From JBBDIX01 sp050486225 (GTDB taxonomy: Bacteria > Actinomycetota > Nitriliruptoria > Nitriliruptorales > Nitriliruptoraceae), in NCBI GenBank assembly GCA_050486225.1, contig JBJHCV010000001.1, forward strand, positions 478,306 through 542,305: a stretch of 64,000 nt of DNA, written 5' to 3'. Positions 27,916 to 37,776 of the stretch are shown here, in pieces (position 1 is the first letter of the stretch; each line of letters opens with the position of its first letter). The position numbers and the translations under genes are program-made. The notes beneath the pieces are model-generated. The model did no database searches, was not told the DNA's origin, and saw only the letters and a list, made by a program, of their open reading frames with translations.

Positions 27916-30644
27916 TTCAGGATCCCGCCGTGGCGGTAGTACTCGGCCTCGAGCGCGGTGTCGATGCGGACCCGCACGGCGAACTCGACGCCACCGGCGC
28001 GCACCGTCACCTGCGGCGGGATCGCCGAGGCGTCCTCGAGACCGACGATGTCGACCACCTCGTGGCCGGTGAGGCCCAGCGAGTCGATCGAGTCCCCGTC
28101 GTTGAACTGCAGCGGCAGCACGCCCATCCCGATGAGGTTGGACCGGTGGATGCGTTCGAACGACTCCGCGATGACGGCCCGCACCCCCAGCAGGTTCGAT
28201 CCCTTGGCGGCCCAGTCGCGTGACGACCCCGACCCGTACTCCTTGCCGCCGAGCACGACGAGCGGCACTCCCTCGTCGCGGTAGGCCATCGCGGCCTCGT
28301 AGATGGTGGTCTGGGTCTGCTCGGGCAGCTTGAGCGTGTAGCCGCCCTCGACACCCGGGACGAGGCGGTTGCGCAGGCGGATGTTCGCGAACGTGCCGCG
28401 CATCATCACCTCGTGGTTGCCGCGACGCGACCCGTACGAGTTGAAGTCCTTGGGCTGGACCCCCCGCTCCGTCAGGTAGCGGGCCGCCGGCGAGTCCTTC
28501 GCGATCGACCCTGCGGGCGAGATGTGGTCGGTGGTCACGCTGTCGCCGAGCAGGGCGAGCACCCGTGCGCCACGCACGTCGGTGAGCGCCGGTGGTTCGG
28601 CCGGCATGTCGTCCCAGTAGGGGGGCCGGCGCACGTAGGTCGAGGCGTCGTCCCACGGAGACTCGTCGGCGGACGGGATCTCCAGCGACTGCCACCGCTC
28701 GTCACCGGTGTGCGCGTCCGCGTAGCGCTCGAGGAACATCGACGAGTCGACGCACTCCTCGATGAGTCGGTCCACCGCGATCGGGTCGGGCCAGATGTCC
28801 TTCAGGAACACCGGGTTCCCGTCCTGGTCGTGGCCGAGCGGCTCGTTGTAGAGGTCGATGTCCATCGTTCCGGCGATCGCGTACGCGACGACCAGCGGCG
28901 GGGACGCCAGGTAGTTCAGCTTCACGTCCGGGTTGATGCGCCCCTCGAAGTTGCGGTTGCCGCTGAGCACGGACACCGCAGCGATGTCGTGCTCGTGGAC
29001 GGCCGCGGAGATCTCCGGGGCCAGCGGCCCCGAGTTGCCGATGCAGGTCGTGCAGCCGAAGCCCACGAGGTTGAAGCGCAGCTTCTCCAGGTACGGCAGC
29101 AGCCCGCTGCGTTCGTAGTAGTCCATGACGACCTTGGAACCGGGAGCCAGTGACGGCTTGACCCACGGCTTCGTCGTCAGTCCGCGTTCCACGGCGTTCC
29201 GGGCGAGCAGCGCCGCGCCGAGCATGACCTGCGGGTTCGAGGTGTTCGTGCAGCTGGTGATCGCGGCGATGACCACGTCTCCGTGGTCGAGGGTGAACTC
29301 GCTGCCGTCCTCCAGGGTCACCGGTGCCGCGGCGCGCGGACGATGGTCCGCCGGCGGCATCTGGATCGGTTCCGCGTCCTCGCCGCCGGCGGCGGCGTCA
29401 CTCGCGGGGAACGACTCCTCCACAGCCGGGTCGGCTGGCGGGGCGATGTCCGTCGCGGGGTCGACGAACCGCTTGACGGCGGTGCGGAACATCGGCTTCG
29501 CGTCGGTCAGCGGGACGCGGTCCTGCGGGCGGGCCGGCCCCGCGAGGCTCGGCACCACCGTCGACAGGTCGAGTTCGAGGTACTCGGAGTACACGGGTTC
29601 GACCGACGGGTCGTGGAACAGACCCTGTTCCTTCGCGTAGGCCTCGGTGAGCGCGATGCGCTCGTCCGGTCGACCGGTGAGCCGCATGTAGCGCAGCGTC
29701 TCGTCGTCGATCGGGAAGATGGCGATCGTCGAGCCGTACTCGGGCGACATGTTCCCGATCGTCGCGCGGTTTGCCAACGGCACCTGACCGACGCCCGGGC
29801 CGTAGAACTCGACGAACTTGCCGACGACCCCGTGGGCCCGCAGCAGCTCGGTGATGGTCAGGACGAGGTCCGTGGCGGTGGTCGCCGGCGACAGCTCGCC
29901 GTGCAGCTTCATGCCGACCACCGGGGGGAGCAGCATGGAGATCGGCTGGCCGAGCATGGCGGCCTCCGCCTCGATGCCGCCGACACCCCAGCCGACGACG
30001 CCGAGCCCGTTGATCATCGGGGTGTGGCTGTCGAGGCCGACGAGCGTGTCCGGATAGGCGCGGTTCGCCTCGTCGGTGAACACGACGGGGGACAGGTACT
30101 CGAGGTTGACCTGGTGGATGATGCCGGTGCTCGGGGGGATGACCTTCAGTCGTTCGAAGGCCTCGGCACCCCACCGGATGAAGCGGTACCGCTCCAGGTT
30201 GCGCTGGTACTCGAGCGCCACGTTGAGGTCGAGTGCGGTCGACGTCCCGGCAAACTCCGCGACGACCGAGTGGTCGATGACCAGGTCGGACGGGATACGC
30301 GGTTCCACGACCGACGGGTTGCCACCCCGTTCCTCGACGATCTCGCGCATCGCGGCGAGGTCCACGATGGCCGGGACGCCGGTGAAGTCCTGGAGCAGGA
30401 CGCGGGCGGGGCTGAACAGGGTCTCGAGTTCAGTGGGGGAGGCGGGGTCCCACTGGAGGAACGCTTCGATGTCGGCGCCGGTGACACCCAGCCCGTCCTC
30501 GTTGCGCAGGAGGTTCTCGAGCAGGATGCGCGTCGCGTACGGCAGGCGGCTGGTGTCCACCCCGACGGCGTCGAGTCGGTGGATCTCGTACCGACGGTCA
30601 CCGACCGTCAGATCCGCGCGGCTGCCGAAGCTGTCATTGCTCAT
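27885..30644 (-). CDS. acnA: Aconitate hydratase A
   Basis: 919 residues from ATG 30644 (MSNDSFGSRADL), with GGGAG 8 bases upstream; a reading from 30683 is not needed. Iron-sulfur enzyme of the TCA cycle isomerising citrate and isocitrate. Cluster cysteines: AAITSCTNTSNP and GFGCTTCIGNSGPL. Substrate blocks GLDSHTPMINGLGV, GKEYGSGSSRDWAAKG and DSVTTDHISPAGSI are intact. An Ala/Pro/Glu-rich insert lies between the second and third domains. It is divergent from the MFS gene. Confidence 0.97.
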   Translation of the reverse strand: MSNDSFGSRADLTVGDRRYEIHRLDAVGVDTSRLPYATRILLENLLRNEDGLGVTGADIEAFLQWDPASPTELETLFSPARVLLQDFTGVPAIVDLAAMREIVEERGGNPSVVEPRIPSDLVIDHSVVAEFAGTSTALDLNVALEYQRNLERYRFIRWGAEAFERLKVIPPSTGIIHQVNLEYLSPVVFTDEANRAYPDTLVGLDSHTPMINGLGVVGWGVGGIEAEAAMLGQPISMLLPPVVGMKLHGELSPATTATDLVLTITELLRAHGVVGKFVEFYGPGVGQVPLANRATIGNMSPEYGSTIAIFPIDDETLRYMRLTGRPDERIALTEAYAKEQGLFHDPSVEPVYSEYLELDLSTVVPSLAGPARPQDRVPLTDAKPMFRTAVKRFVDPATDIAPPADPAVEESFPASDAAAGGEDAEPIQMPPADHRPRAAAPVTLEDGSEFTLDHGDVVIAAITSCTNTSNPQVMLGAALLARNAVERGLTTKPWVKPSLAPGSKVVMDYYERSGLLPYLEKLRFNLVGFGCTTCIGNSGPLAPEISAAVHEHDIAAVSVLSGNRNFEGRINPDVKLNYLASPPLVVAYAIAGTMDIDLYNEPLGHDQDGNPVFLKDIWPDPIAVDRLIEECVDSSMFLERYADAHTGDERWQSLEIPSADESPWDDASTYVRRPPYWDDMPAEPPALTDVRGARVLALLGDSVTTDHISPAGSIAKDSPAARYLTERGVQPKDFNSYGSRRGNHEVMMRGTFANIRLRNRLVPGVEGGYTLKLPEQTQTTIYEAAMAYRDEGVPLVVLGGKEYGSGSSRDWAAKGSNLLGVRAVIAESFERIHRSNLIGMGVLPLQFNDGDSIDSLGLTGHEVVDIVGLEDASAIPPQVTVRAGGVEFAVRVRIDTALEAEYYRHGGILNYVLRGMLAG

Positions 30645-30763
30645 CGATCGACTCCCAACAGTGGTCCCGGGCCTTTCTGGCATCGTACGACATCGGTTCC
30701 GCGGGGCCGTAGCCGGGATTCGAGCGCCCAGGGGTAGCGTGAGTCCGTCGAACCGGAGCCTGG

Positions 30764-32002
30764 ATGTCCACAGAACCCTCGCCGCCCACCGCGGAGCGCG
30801 CCGAGGACCACCGCGCCGCGACCGCGGTCGTGGCGGCCCACTCGCTCAAGCACGTCTACCAGCAGGGCTACTACGTCGTCCTTCCCGAGCTGTACCAGGC
30901 GTTCGGGCTGAACCCGGTGACGGCAGGTCTGATGGACCTCGTCCGTCGGTCGGTCGGTGGCGTGGGGAGCATGGCGGGCGGCGTGCTGCTCGACCGGTAT
31001 CGCGACCGGCGGGTGCACGTGCTGTACGCGAGCCTCGTGGTGATGGGGCTGGGCTACCTGCTGCTCGGGCTCGCCCCGAGCTATGGCGCGATCCTCGTCG
31101 CGGTCGCGATGGCGGGCACCGCGGGGTCCCTGTGGCATCCGGCCGCGCTCGGGCTCCTCGGGTCGGCCTACCCGCACCGTCGGGGGTTCGTGCTGGCGAT
31201 CCACCGGTCCTCGGGCAGTGTCGGCGACGTGGTCGGTCCGCTGCTGGTGGGCGCGCTGCTGGTGACGGTGGCGTGGCAGACGGTGCTGTTCGGCGCCCTG
31301 CCGATCGCCGTGGTCGTCGCGGGCGCCCTGTGGCTGGTCGTGCGGCGTGCCCCCAACCTCGGGGTCTCCGACGAGGTGTTCGAGAAGCGTCGCATCGGCG
31401 AACTGGGTCGCACGCTCGCGTCCGTGGTGAGGGACCGGGACCTGCTGCGCCTCATGGTCGTGTCGGGGCTCAACGGACTGGGCCAGGGCAGCCTCGTGAT
31501 GTGGCTGTCGCTCTACCTGCGGGAGACCCAGGGAATGAGCAGCGTCGGGATCGGCGTGCACGTCGCACTCGTCACCGGCTTCGGCATCGTGGCGGGTCCG
31601 CTCATCGGCGGCCTGTCGGACCGAGTGGGCCGGCGTCCGGTCATCGTCGGGGTGCTCGTCGCCAAGACCCTGATCGCCCTGGGGATGGCGCTGGTCGGGT
31701 CCGGATGGATGTTCACGGTGCTGGTGGCGATGATGGGCGCCTTCCTCTACGGCGCGGGTGCGCTCCTGCAGGCGTCGGCGCTGGACCTGACCGAGGGTCG
31801 CAGGGTCGAGGGCAGCATGATCGGCCTGATGTGGGGGGTGAATGCCGCGTTCGTGGGCGCCTCGCCGTTGCTGGTCGGGTTCATCATCCAGGCGACGGCC
31901 TTCATCGCGGTGTTCTGGTACGTCGCGACCACCAACCTGCTCGCGACGCTGGTCGCGACGTCGTTGCCGAACCTCGAGGAGCGGGCCTCCGCGGGACGCT
32001 GA
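30764..32002 (+). CDS. Major facilitator superfamily transporter
   Basis: 412 residues, about 12 hydrophobic helices with a central loop near residue 205 (APNLGVSDEVFEKRRIGELG). MFS loop motifs are seen as LLDRYRDRRVH (after helix 2) and GGLSDRVGRRPVI (after helix 8). HSLKHVYQQGYYVVLPELYQ at the N-terminus resembles the fosmidomycin-resistance/sugar-efflux branch. Substrate unknown. ATG 30764 has GGAG 7 bases upstream. Confidence 0.88.
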   Translation: MSTEPSPPTAERAEDHRAATAVVAAHSLKHVYQQGYYVVLPELYQAFGLNPVTAGLMDLVRRSVGGVGSMAGGVLLDRYRDRRVHVLYASLVVMGLGYLLLGLAPSYGAILVAVAMAGTAGSLWHPAALGLLGSAYPHRRGFVLAIHRSSGSVGDVVGPLLVGALLVTVAWQTVLFGALPIAVVVAGALWLVVRRAPNLGVSDEVFEKRRIGELGRTLASVVRDRDLLRLMVVSGLNGLGQGSLVMWLSLYLRETQGMSSVGIGVHVALVTGFGIVAGPLIGGLSDRVGRRPVIVGVLVAKTLIALGMALVGSGWMFTVLVAMMGAFLYGAGALLQASALDLTEGRRVEGSMIGLMWGVNAAFVGASPLLVGFIIQATAFIAVFWYVATTNLLATLVATSLPNLEERASAGR

Positions 32003-32141
32003 CCGCTCGGACGGGTCGGCGGGCCCGAGCGCCGGTGCGGTGGATACCGTCGGAAGGGTCCCGCACGTGCGCGAGACCTCGCCAGCGAGACGTCGGCGCC
32101 CGTGGGGGACCGTCCGTGACGTCGACGATGGTGAGGCCGCC

Positions 32142-32843
32142 GTGACCCCGACCCGTTCGCTCCCTCGCGCCCTGAGCCGGCGCGTCCTCGCCGTGAGCGC
32201 TGCGACCGCGCTCCTGCTCGCGGCGTGCAGCACGGACGACACCGTCGCCGAACTGCAGGCGGACCTCGATGCCGCCCGACAGGAGGCCGAGGCCGCCCGG
32301 GCCGAGTACGACCGTGTCGCCGCGGAGCTCGACGCGCTGCTCGGCCAGGGTGTGACGCCACCGGAGCCCGAGGAGGAGGAGCCCGAGGAGGCTCCCTCGC
32401 CGTCGGGTCCCACGGGCGAGGAGCCGGAGCGGCCCAGGACGGCCGCAGGACTCGTCGACCAGCTGCGGCTGCTGTTCGGTCCCGGGGACCTGCCCGACGA
32501 GTGGGAACCGGGGTCCACGGACTGGGAGCCCTTCGACCTGCCGGACGGCTTCACGGACGAGACGTTCGAGGAGATCGGGCTGCTGGCCGTCGAACTGCTC
32601 CGGGTGCTCGACGGCCCGATGCTCGGACTCGACACCTGGGAGTCGACCGTTCGGGCGCTGCCCGCCAACGACGGCGAGCAGGGACACGTCGCCGTGCTGA
32701 GCTGGGGATTCGCCGACGACGCCCTGCAGGGTCGCGACGTCCGGGTCACGGTCACCCGCGGCGACGCCGGATGGCAGACGGTCGACGCGGAGGTCCGACA
32801 CCACTGTCGTCGAGGCGTCACCGACGACGGGCTGTGCACCTGA
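32142..32843 (+). CDS. Coiled-coil lipoprotein, unknown function
   Basis: About 233 residues from GTG 32142. A signal peptide ends in the lipobox LLLAAC, so the mature protein is anchored at Cys. A heptad-rich coiled coil follows (VAELQADLDAARQEAEAARA), then an acidic Pro/Glu linker. A globular domain carries two late cysteines (RHHCRRGVTDDGLCT) that could form a disulfide. No family recognised. It lies downstream of the MFS gene on the same strand. Confidence 0.7.
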   Translation: MTPTRSLPRALSRRVLAVSAATALLLAACSTDDTVAELQADLDAARQEAEAARAEYDRVAAELDALLGQGVTPPEPEEEEPEEAPSPSGPTGEEPERPRTAAGLVDQLRLLFGPGDLPDEWEPGSTDWEPFDLPDGFTDETFEEIGLLAVELLRVLDGPMLGLDTWESTVRALPANDGEQGHVAVLSWGFADDALQGRDVRVTVTRGDAGWQTVDAEVRHHCRRGVTDDGLCT

Positions 32844-33054
32844 CCGACACCGATCGTCCGGACGCACCCTCGACCCGTGGGGCGTCCGGCGTGGCGGTGG
32901 TGACGGGCGGTGCCTCCGTCCCGTGACGAGGTGACCTCTGGCCCTGCATGTGCGGACCGCAACGCGTCACGCTGGTCGGGTGGTGGCAGGCATCGGCACG
33001 CGGATGGTTCGGGGACGAGCAGCCGCGATGGACCGCCACCGGACAGGAACGGGC

Positions 33055-33831
33055 ATGTCGCAGGTCATCGCCGCGCTCGACGCGAGCCCGGCTCTCTCCC
33101 ATGTCGCGCACGCTGCGCGGGCCGTCGCCAACCGCCTCGGTGCCGACGTCGCCGGGGTGCACGTGGTGGAGCCGAAGTCGCCCTCCCTGGAGGAGCTCGG
33201 CACGCGGGCGGGCTTCCCGGTGTCCGCGCTCCACGGGGAACCCGCCGAGGCGCTGCTCGAGCGGATCGAGTCGCCCGAGGTCGACCTGGTGGTGCTCGGT
33301 GCGCGCCCACCCAGGGACGACCAGGTCGCCCTGGGTCATGTTGCGCTCGACGTGGCGACACGCACGACCCGACCGCTGCTGGTCGTGCCGGCGCATGATC
33401 GGTTCGGCCGTGACGGCAGTGTGTCGAGGGTGATGCTGCCGCTCGGTGCCCGGGCGGGTACCACCGCGGTCGCACGGCGCCTCGTCGAACGACTCGCGGA
33501 CGGTGGGGCACAGGTGGTGATCGCCCACGTGTCCGACCATCCGGCGCCGGGAGGCTCTCCGACCGGAGACGGCGAGGGATGGCACGACCAGTTCCTCGAT
33601 CGTCACGGGTGGGGTGGTCGGAGGCTTGAGGTCCGCAGGGGTTCGCCGTGGGAGGACCTGGCACGCCTGGCGTTCGACATCGACGCCGACCTGGTTGCGG
33701 TGAACTGGTCCCAGCAGCTCGCTCCGGGGCGCGCGAGGATCGTCCAGCACCTGCTGACGAGACCGTCCATCCCCGTCCTGCTCCTGCCCGCGGGACCGAT
33801 CAGACGCTCCCGTGTCGACGCAACCGTGTGA
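33055..33831 (+). CDS. Universal stress protein-like, two-domain
   Basis: 258 residues from ATG 33055. N-terminal unit: SQVIAALDASPALSHVAHAA, then EVDLVVLGAR and TRPLLVVPAHD. Second unit begins SRVMLPLGARAGTTAVARRL and ends ADLVAVNWS and PVLLLPAGP. The classical ATP-binding G-2x-G-9x-G(S/T) motif is not clear in either half, so nucleotide binding is doubtful. Between the previous gene and this start lie about 210 bases in which I see nothing else. Confidence 0.7.
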   Translation: MSQVIAALDASPALSHVAHAARAVANRLGADVAGVHVVEPKSPSLEELGTRAGFPVSALHGEPAEALLERIESPEVDLVVLGARPPRDDQVALGHVALDVATRTTRPLLVVPAHDRFGRDGSVSRVMLPLGARAGTTAVARRLVERLADGGAQVVIAHVSDHPAPGGSPTGDGEGWHDQFLDRHGWGGRRLEVRRGSPWEDLARLAFDIDADLVAVNWSQQLAPGRARIVQHLLTRPSIPVLLLPAGPIRRSRVDATV

Positions 33832-33897
33832 GGGTGTGTGACGTCCAATCGGTGAACAGGGCGATCCACGCCCGGTGTGGAGAGGATGGTTGGGACG

Positions 33898-34893
33898 ATG
33901 CGCACACTGATCGATCGACGCCGCAGGCCGCGTGTACGTCGCCTGGTGGCAGGTCTCGTCCTGCTGCTCGTGGCGGCGTTCGTGCTGGCCGCGTGCGGGG
34001 GATCCGACGACTCCGGGGACGCCGGGATGTGGGACCAGGTCGAGGCCGCGGACGGGCGGGCCATGCTGGACTCCTCTGCGGACTTCGAGGTCCCGGCGTC
34101 ACCGGGCGAGATGGGGGTCATGCCCCCGCAGCCCATCGGGTCCCCGACCGGCAGGCACGTGGTGCGCAGTGCGGAGGTGGTGATCGACGCGCTCGATCCG
34201 CAGGCCGCCCTCGACGAGGTGATCGACATCGCACGGCGTGCCGACGGCTACGCCGCGACACTCGACGTGTCCACGTCACCGGACGGCACGGTGTCGGCCT
34301 GGGTGACGCTGCGCGTTCCGGCCGACCGGCTCGACGCGGTCGTCGCGGACATCGAAGCGGTCGGTGTCACCGTTCCGCGCAGCCGGGTCGACGAGTACGA
34401 CGTGACCATGGAGATGGTCGACGTCGAAGCCCGACTGGACAACCTCGAGTCGTTCGAGCAGGAACTGCTCGCGCTGCTCACCGAGGTCCGTGAGGGCGAC
34501 GGCGGCGCCGAGGAACTGCTGCTCGTGTTCGAACGGATCCGCGAGGTCCGGGCCGAGATCGACCAGCTGACCGCGCGCCGGGTGGCGCTGCGCGACCAGG
34601 TCGACATGGCGACGGTGAACGTCGGGATCCAGCAGCGCCGGACGGCCGCCGACGTGAGCTGGTCGCCGGCCGACACCGTGCGCGACGCGTTCGCGGCGCT
34701 CGCCCAGGGTCTCACCCGTGTCGCAGACGGGGTCATCTGGCTGGTCGTCACGATCCTGCCCGTCGCGGTGGTCGTCGCGGCCCCGTTCGTGGTCCTGTTC
34801 GTGATCTGGCGCCGGCGGGCGGCACGCCGCAGGACGGCGGATCGCATCGGGTCGCCGCCGACCGGTTCGGACGTCGGGCGCGGCGAGGAGTAG
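33898..34893 (+). CDS. DUF4349 lipoprotein
   Basis: 331 residues from ATG 33898. The lipobox is VLAAC after a basic N-terminus and hydrophobic helix. The DUF4349 domain (RHVVRSAEVVIDALDPQAAL, GYAATLDVS, VTLRVPADRLDAVV) includes a central coiled coil (ARLDNLESFEQELLALLTEV). A C-terminal membrane helix (VIWLVVTILPVAVVVAAPFV) precedes a basic tail. The protein is thus attached at both ends. Function unknown. A strong hairpin follows. Confidence 0.85.
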   Translation: MRTLIDRRRRPRVRRLVAGLVLLLVAAFVLAACGGSDDSGDAGMWDQVEAADGRAMLDSSADFEVPASPGEMGVMPPQPIGSPTGRHVVRSAEVVIDALDPQAALDEVIDIARRADGYAATLDVSTSPDGTVSAWVTLRVPADRLDAVVADIEAVGVTVPRSRVDEYDVTMEMVDVEARLDNLESFEQELLALLTEVREGDGGAEELLLVFERIREVRAEIDQLTARRVALRDQVDMATVNVGIQQRRTAADVSWSPADTVRDAFAALAQGLTRVADGVIWLVVTILPVAVVVAAPFVVLFVIWRRRAARRRTADRIGSPPTGSDVGRGEE

Positions 34894-34906
34894 TCCGTCC
34901 ATCGAC

Positions 34907-34946
34907 CAGACGCGTGGGGTCGCCTCCCGGTGGCCCCACGCGTCTG
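34907..34946 (+). terminator. Hairpin terminator after DUF4349 gene
   Basis: Perfect 13-bp stem (34907-34919 with 34934-34946) and a 14-nt loop, 13 bases after the stop codon. No T-run follows, as is common in very GC-rich genomes. The remaining 236 bases to the next gene hold its upstream region; I see no gene there. Confidence 0.75.
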
Positions 34947-35182
34947 AGTCGGCAACGGTTGCGAACCTCGGGCAGAGCGCATGCGTGTCGACGCAACTGG
35001 CGCTGTTCGTCGACGTGGTGACCCTGACCGCCCGTCCACCCCAAGGCTATGTTGTCGACATTTCACCCGCTATGGTGTCTGCCCGCCTACTACTGCGATA
35101 GCTGTCCTCGTGGCACGCGCGGTGGAGGTGCCGGTGATGCTGACAGACCGGTCAGGTCACGACCTGCGAAGGAAGACACGAC

Positions 35183-36346
35183 ATGCGTAACCGATTCGTA
35201 CGAGTACTGGCGGCGTCACTCGCCGCAGCGCTCGTCCTTGCCGCCTGTGGCTCGGACGACGCTCCGGAGGAGCCCACCGCGGCTCCCGAACCCGCGGAGC
35301 CCGCAGAACCGGGCGAAGAGGGCGACGACGAGCCCTGGACGGCGCCTGAGGTGCCGGCCGACGACAGCGTCCGTGAACTGAAGTACATGGAGCCGAGCCT
35401 GCGCACCCTGGGCCTGGCCATGGAGCGTGACCGCGTGACGGTCACCGCGACCAACTTCCCGGCGCGCGTGCGCAACTTCGAGCGCCAGTTCGACGAGGTC
35501 AACGTCCTGTACGCGCCGATGGACCCGATCCCGGCGCTGCTCAGCGACGACATCTGGATGGTGCACGGTGAGCCTGCGCTTCTGTGGCCGGCCATGGAGA
35601 CCGGCGTCATCGACGCCGTCATCGTGGGTCTGCACGACGCGCGTGAGTTCTGGCACCTGTTCACCGCTCCGGGCATCGAGTCCCCGGAGGACCTCGAGGG
35701 GCGCAACTTCGCCTCGGGTGGTCCGGGCTGGAGCTGGGACGCGGTCGCACGTGTCCTGTTCGAGCAGGAGTACGGCATCGACCTCGACTCGCACGTCAAC
35801 TGGGTCACCGTCTCCGGTGGTTCCGACGGCATGATGCAGGCGATGCTGGCCGGTCAGATCGACGGCTTCATGGGTCAGCCCCGTCACATCGCTCCGATCG
35901 AGGAGGCCGGTGGGCAGCTGATGTTCGGTGAGACCGTGGACAACGCGCAGGGCGCGTTCATGGTCGAGCGCGACACGTGGGAGAACCACTACGACGCGGT
36001 CTGCGCGGTGCTCGAGGGCGTGCTGGAGACCAACCAGTGGATCCTCGGCGGCAGCGAGGACAACAAGGTCGACCGCCTCGAGTACATCCTCCCGATGTAC
36101 GAGACCTTCGGCTACGACACCGAGGGTGTCGAGGATGCGTGGATCGCCACGTTCCCGTTCCCGTGGGCGTACGACATCAGCGCGTCGGCCGAGGCCTTCG
36201 ACCGTCAGCTGGCCGTGCTGTCCGCCGGTGACGACGCCACCCTCACGCCGGACTTCGACTGGCGCGACTGGGTCGACTTCACCTGCGTCTGGGAGCTGCA
36301 GGAGGCCTACGGCCTGCCGCTGAACCCGGACCCGGCGACCCTCTGA
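35183..36346 (+). CDS. ABC-type substrate-binding lipoprotein (NMT1/SsuA-like)
   Basis: 387 residues. Signal peptide with lipobox VLAACG, an acidic Glu/Pro/Ala linker to about residue 55, then a periplasmic-binding-protein fold like that of nitrate/sulfonate/thiamine-precursor binding proteins. Typical segments are GVIDAVIVG, EDLEGRNFASGGPG and GGSDGMMQAMLAGQIDGFMG. No permease or ATPase gene is adjacent, so its transporter partners must lie elsewhere. Ligand unknown. It is framed by its own hairpin terminator. Confidence 0.8.
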   Translation: MRNRFVRVLAASLAAALVLAACGSDDAPEEPTAAPEPAEPAEPGEEGDDEPWTAPEVPADDSVRELKYMEPSLRTLGLAMERDRVTVTATNFPARVRNFERQFDEVNVLYAPMDPIPALLSDDIWMVHGEPALLWPAMETGVIDAVIVGLHDAREFWHLFTAPGIESPEDLEGRNFASGGPGWSWDAVARVLFEQEYGIDLDSHVNWVTVSGGSDGMMQAMLAGQIDGFMGQPRHIAPIEEAGGQLMFGETVDNAQGAFMVERDTWENHYDAVCAVLEGVLETNQWILGGSEDNKVDRLEYILPMYETFGYDTEGVEDAWIATFPFPWAYDISASAEAFDRQLAVLSAGDDATLTPDFDWRDWVDFTCVWELQEAYGLPLNPDPATL

Positions 36347-36391
36347 TCCAACTCGTGAGGTTCACCGTGATCCGGTGAACCCGTGAGCACC

Positions 36392-36429
36392 ACGATCGGC
36401 CGCGACGAACTCACGTCGCGGCCGATCGT
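36392..36429. terminator. Strong hairpin terminator
   Basis: Perfect 15-bp stem (36392-36406 with 36415-36429) with an 8-nt loop, then CTTG. It lies 46 bases after the binding-protein gene and separates it from the acyl-CoA dehydrogenase gene. Confidence 0.85.
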
Positions 36430-36516
36430 CTTGTCCGGACATCTCGACCGGACCTAGCATCGCGCGTGGTCGTCGGATGGCGACCGGACCGGGAGCCCCG
36501 GAGGAGAGGAACGCAC

Positions 36517-37731
36517 ATGGCACTGTTGCTGGACGACCGAGCGCGTGAGTGGCGCGACCGAGCACGCGAGTTCGCCGAGGAGGTGATCGCCCCTGCCGCG
36601 CAGCGCGAGTGGGAGCCCGACGCCGACGCGCGCATGCCGTGGGACGTCATCGAGGAGGGATCGCGCCGCGGCTTTCGCACCATGGCGGTCCCACCGGAGT
36701 ACGGGGGTCCCGACCCTGCGCTCAACGGCACCACCTTCGCCATGATCCTCGCGGAGATGGCCACGGCTGACCCGGGCATCGCGATCTTCTTCAACCACGC
36801 CATCAAGGACGTCCGGCAGATCGCACGCAACGGCACCGAGGCGCAGAAGGAGAAGTTCTTCAGCCGCTTCATGGCCGACGACCGGTTCCTGACCGCCAAC
36901 GCACTCACGGAACCGGCGCACGGCGGGGACCGTTACCTCCCACCCGCGGACTTCCGGTTCGAGACGACCGCCGTGAAGGACGGCGACGGCTGGCGCATCA
37001 ACGGCCTGAAGCACTGCATCGCCACGGGCAACCACGCTGGCGTGGTCCTCGTGCAGGCGTGCACCGATCCGGAGAAGCCCTACCGGGAGAGCACCTCGAC
37101 GTTCATCGTCTACCGGGACAACCCGGGTCTGCTTCCCGGTGAGATCCACGACAAGCTCGGCCTGCGGATGCAGACCAACTCACAGGTGATCCTGAAGGAC
37201 TGCTGGGTCTCCGACGACGACGTGCTGGGGCAGATCAACCAGGCGGTTCCGCAGCGCAAGGGACAGTTCAACGACAACGGACTGTTCTCCATCGCGATGA
37301 AGCTGGGCATCGCCCGCGCCGCCTACCGGGTGGCGTTGGACCACGCCCGCAACCGCGTGCAGGGCGGCAAGCCGATCATCGAGCACCAGGCCGTCGGTCT
37401 GAAGCTCGCGGAGATGGCGGCCCAGATGCACATCATCGAGTCGATGATGTTCCGCTACGCGATGATGGTCGACCAGCCCGAGGAGATGGACCCGATGTTC
37501 GGGGAGGTCGCCACCTGGGCCACCGTCGAGGCCGCGTTCCGTGCCGCCACGCTCGGCGTCCAGATCTGCGGCTGCGCGGGTTCGTGGCTCGACCACCCAG
37601 CGCAGAAGCACCTGCGTGACGCGTCCATGTACTTCCCGAACGACGGAACCCACACGATCCACCTGCTGGCCGCCCAGCGGATGATGATGGCGGGCGACGT
37701 GAGCGGTGACACCAGTCCCGAACTCCTCTAG
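36517..37731 (+). CDS. Acyl-CoA dehydrogenase family protein
   Basis: 404 residues from ATG 36517, with GAGGAGAGGA in front. Fold: helical N-terminus (REWRDRAREFAEEVIAPAAQ), the beta domain (LTANALTEPAHGGD, RINGLKHCIATGNHAG) that binds FAD, and the C-terminal helices (GLFSIAMKLGIARAAYRVAL, HQAVGLKLAEMAAQMHIIES). FAD-dependent alpha,beta-oxidation of an acyl-CoA; the substrate cannot be read. The catalytic base position is not obvious to me. It is followed by a hairpin with an amplified arm. Confidence 0.9.
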   Translation: MALLLDDRAREWRDRAREFAEEVIAPAAQREWEPDADARMPWDVIEEGSRRGFRTMAVPPEYGGPDPALNGTTFAMILAEMATADPGIAIFFNHAIKDVRQIARNGTEAQKEKFFSRFMADDRFLTANALTEPAHGGDRYLPPADFRFETTAVKDGDGWRINGLKHCIATGNHAGVVLVQACTDPEKPYRESTSTFIVYRDNPGLLPGEIHDKLGLRMQTNSQVILKDCWVSDDDVLGQINQAVPQRKGQFNDNGLFSIAMKLGIARAAYRVALDHARNRVQGGKPIIEHQAVGLKLAEMAAQMHIIESMMFRYAMMVDQPEEMDPMFGEVATWATVEAAFRAATLGVQICGCAGSWLDHPAQKHLRDASMYFPNDGTHTIHLLAAQRMMMAGDVSGDTSPELL

Positions 37732-37737
37732 GGCAGG

Positions 37738-37776
37738 CCGGGAGGGCGGGATCCATTCGAGGCCCCGCCCTCCCGG
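37738..37776 (+). terminator. Hairpin terminator of the acyl-CoA dehydrogenase gene
   Basis: Perfect 13-bp stem (37738-37750 with 37764-37776) and a 13-nt loop, starting 7 bases after the stop. Its 3' arm forms part of the first unit of the tandem repeat that follows. Confidence 0.75.
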
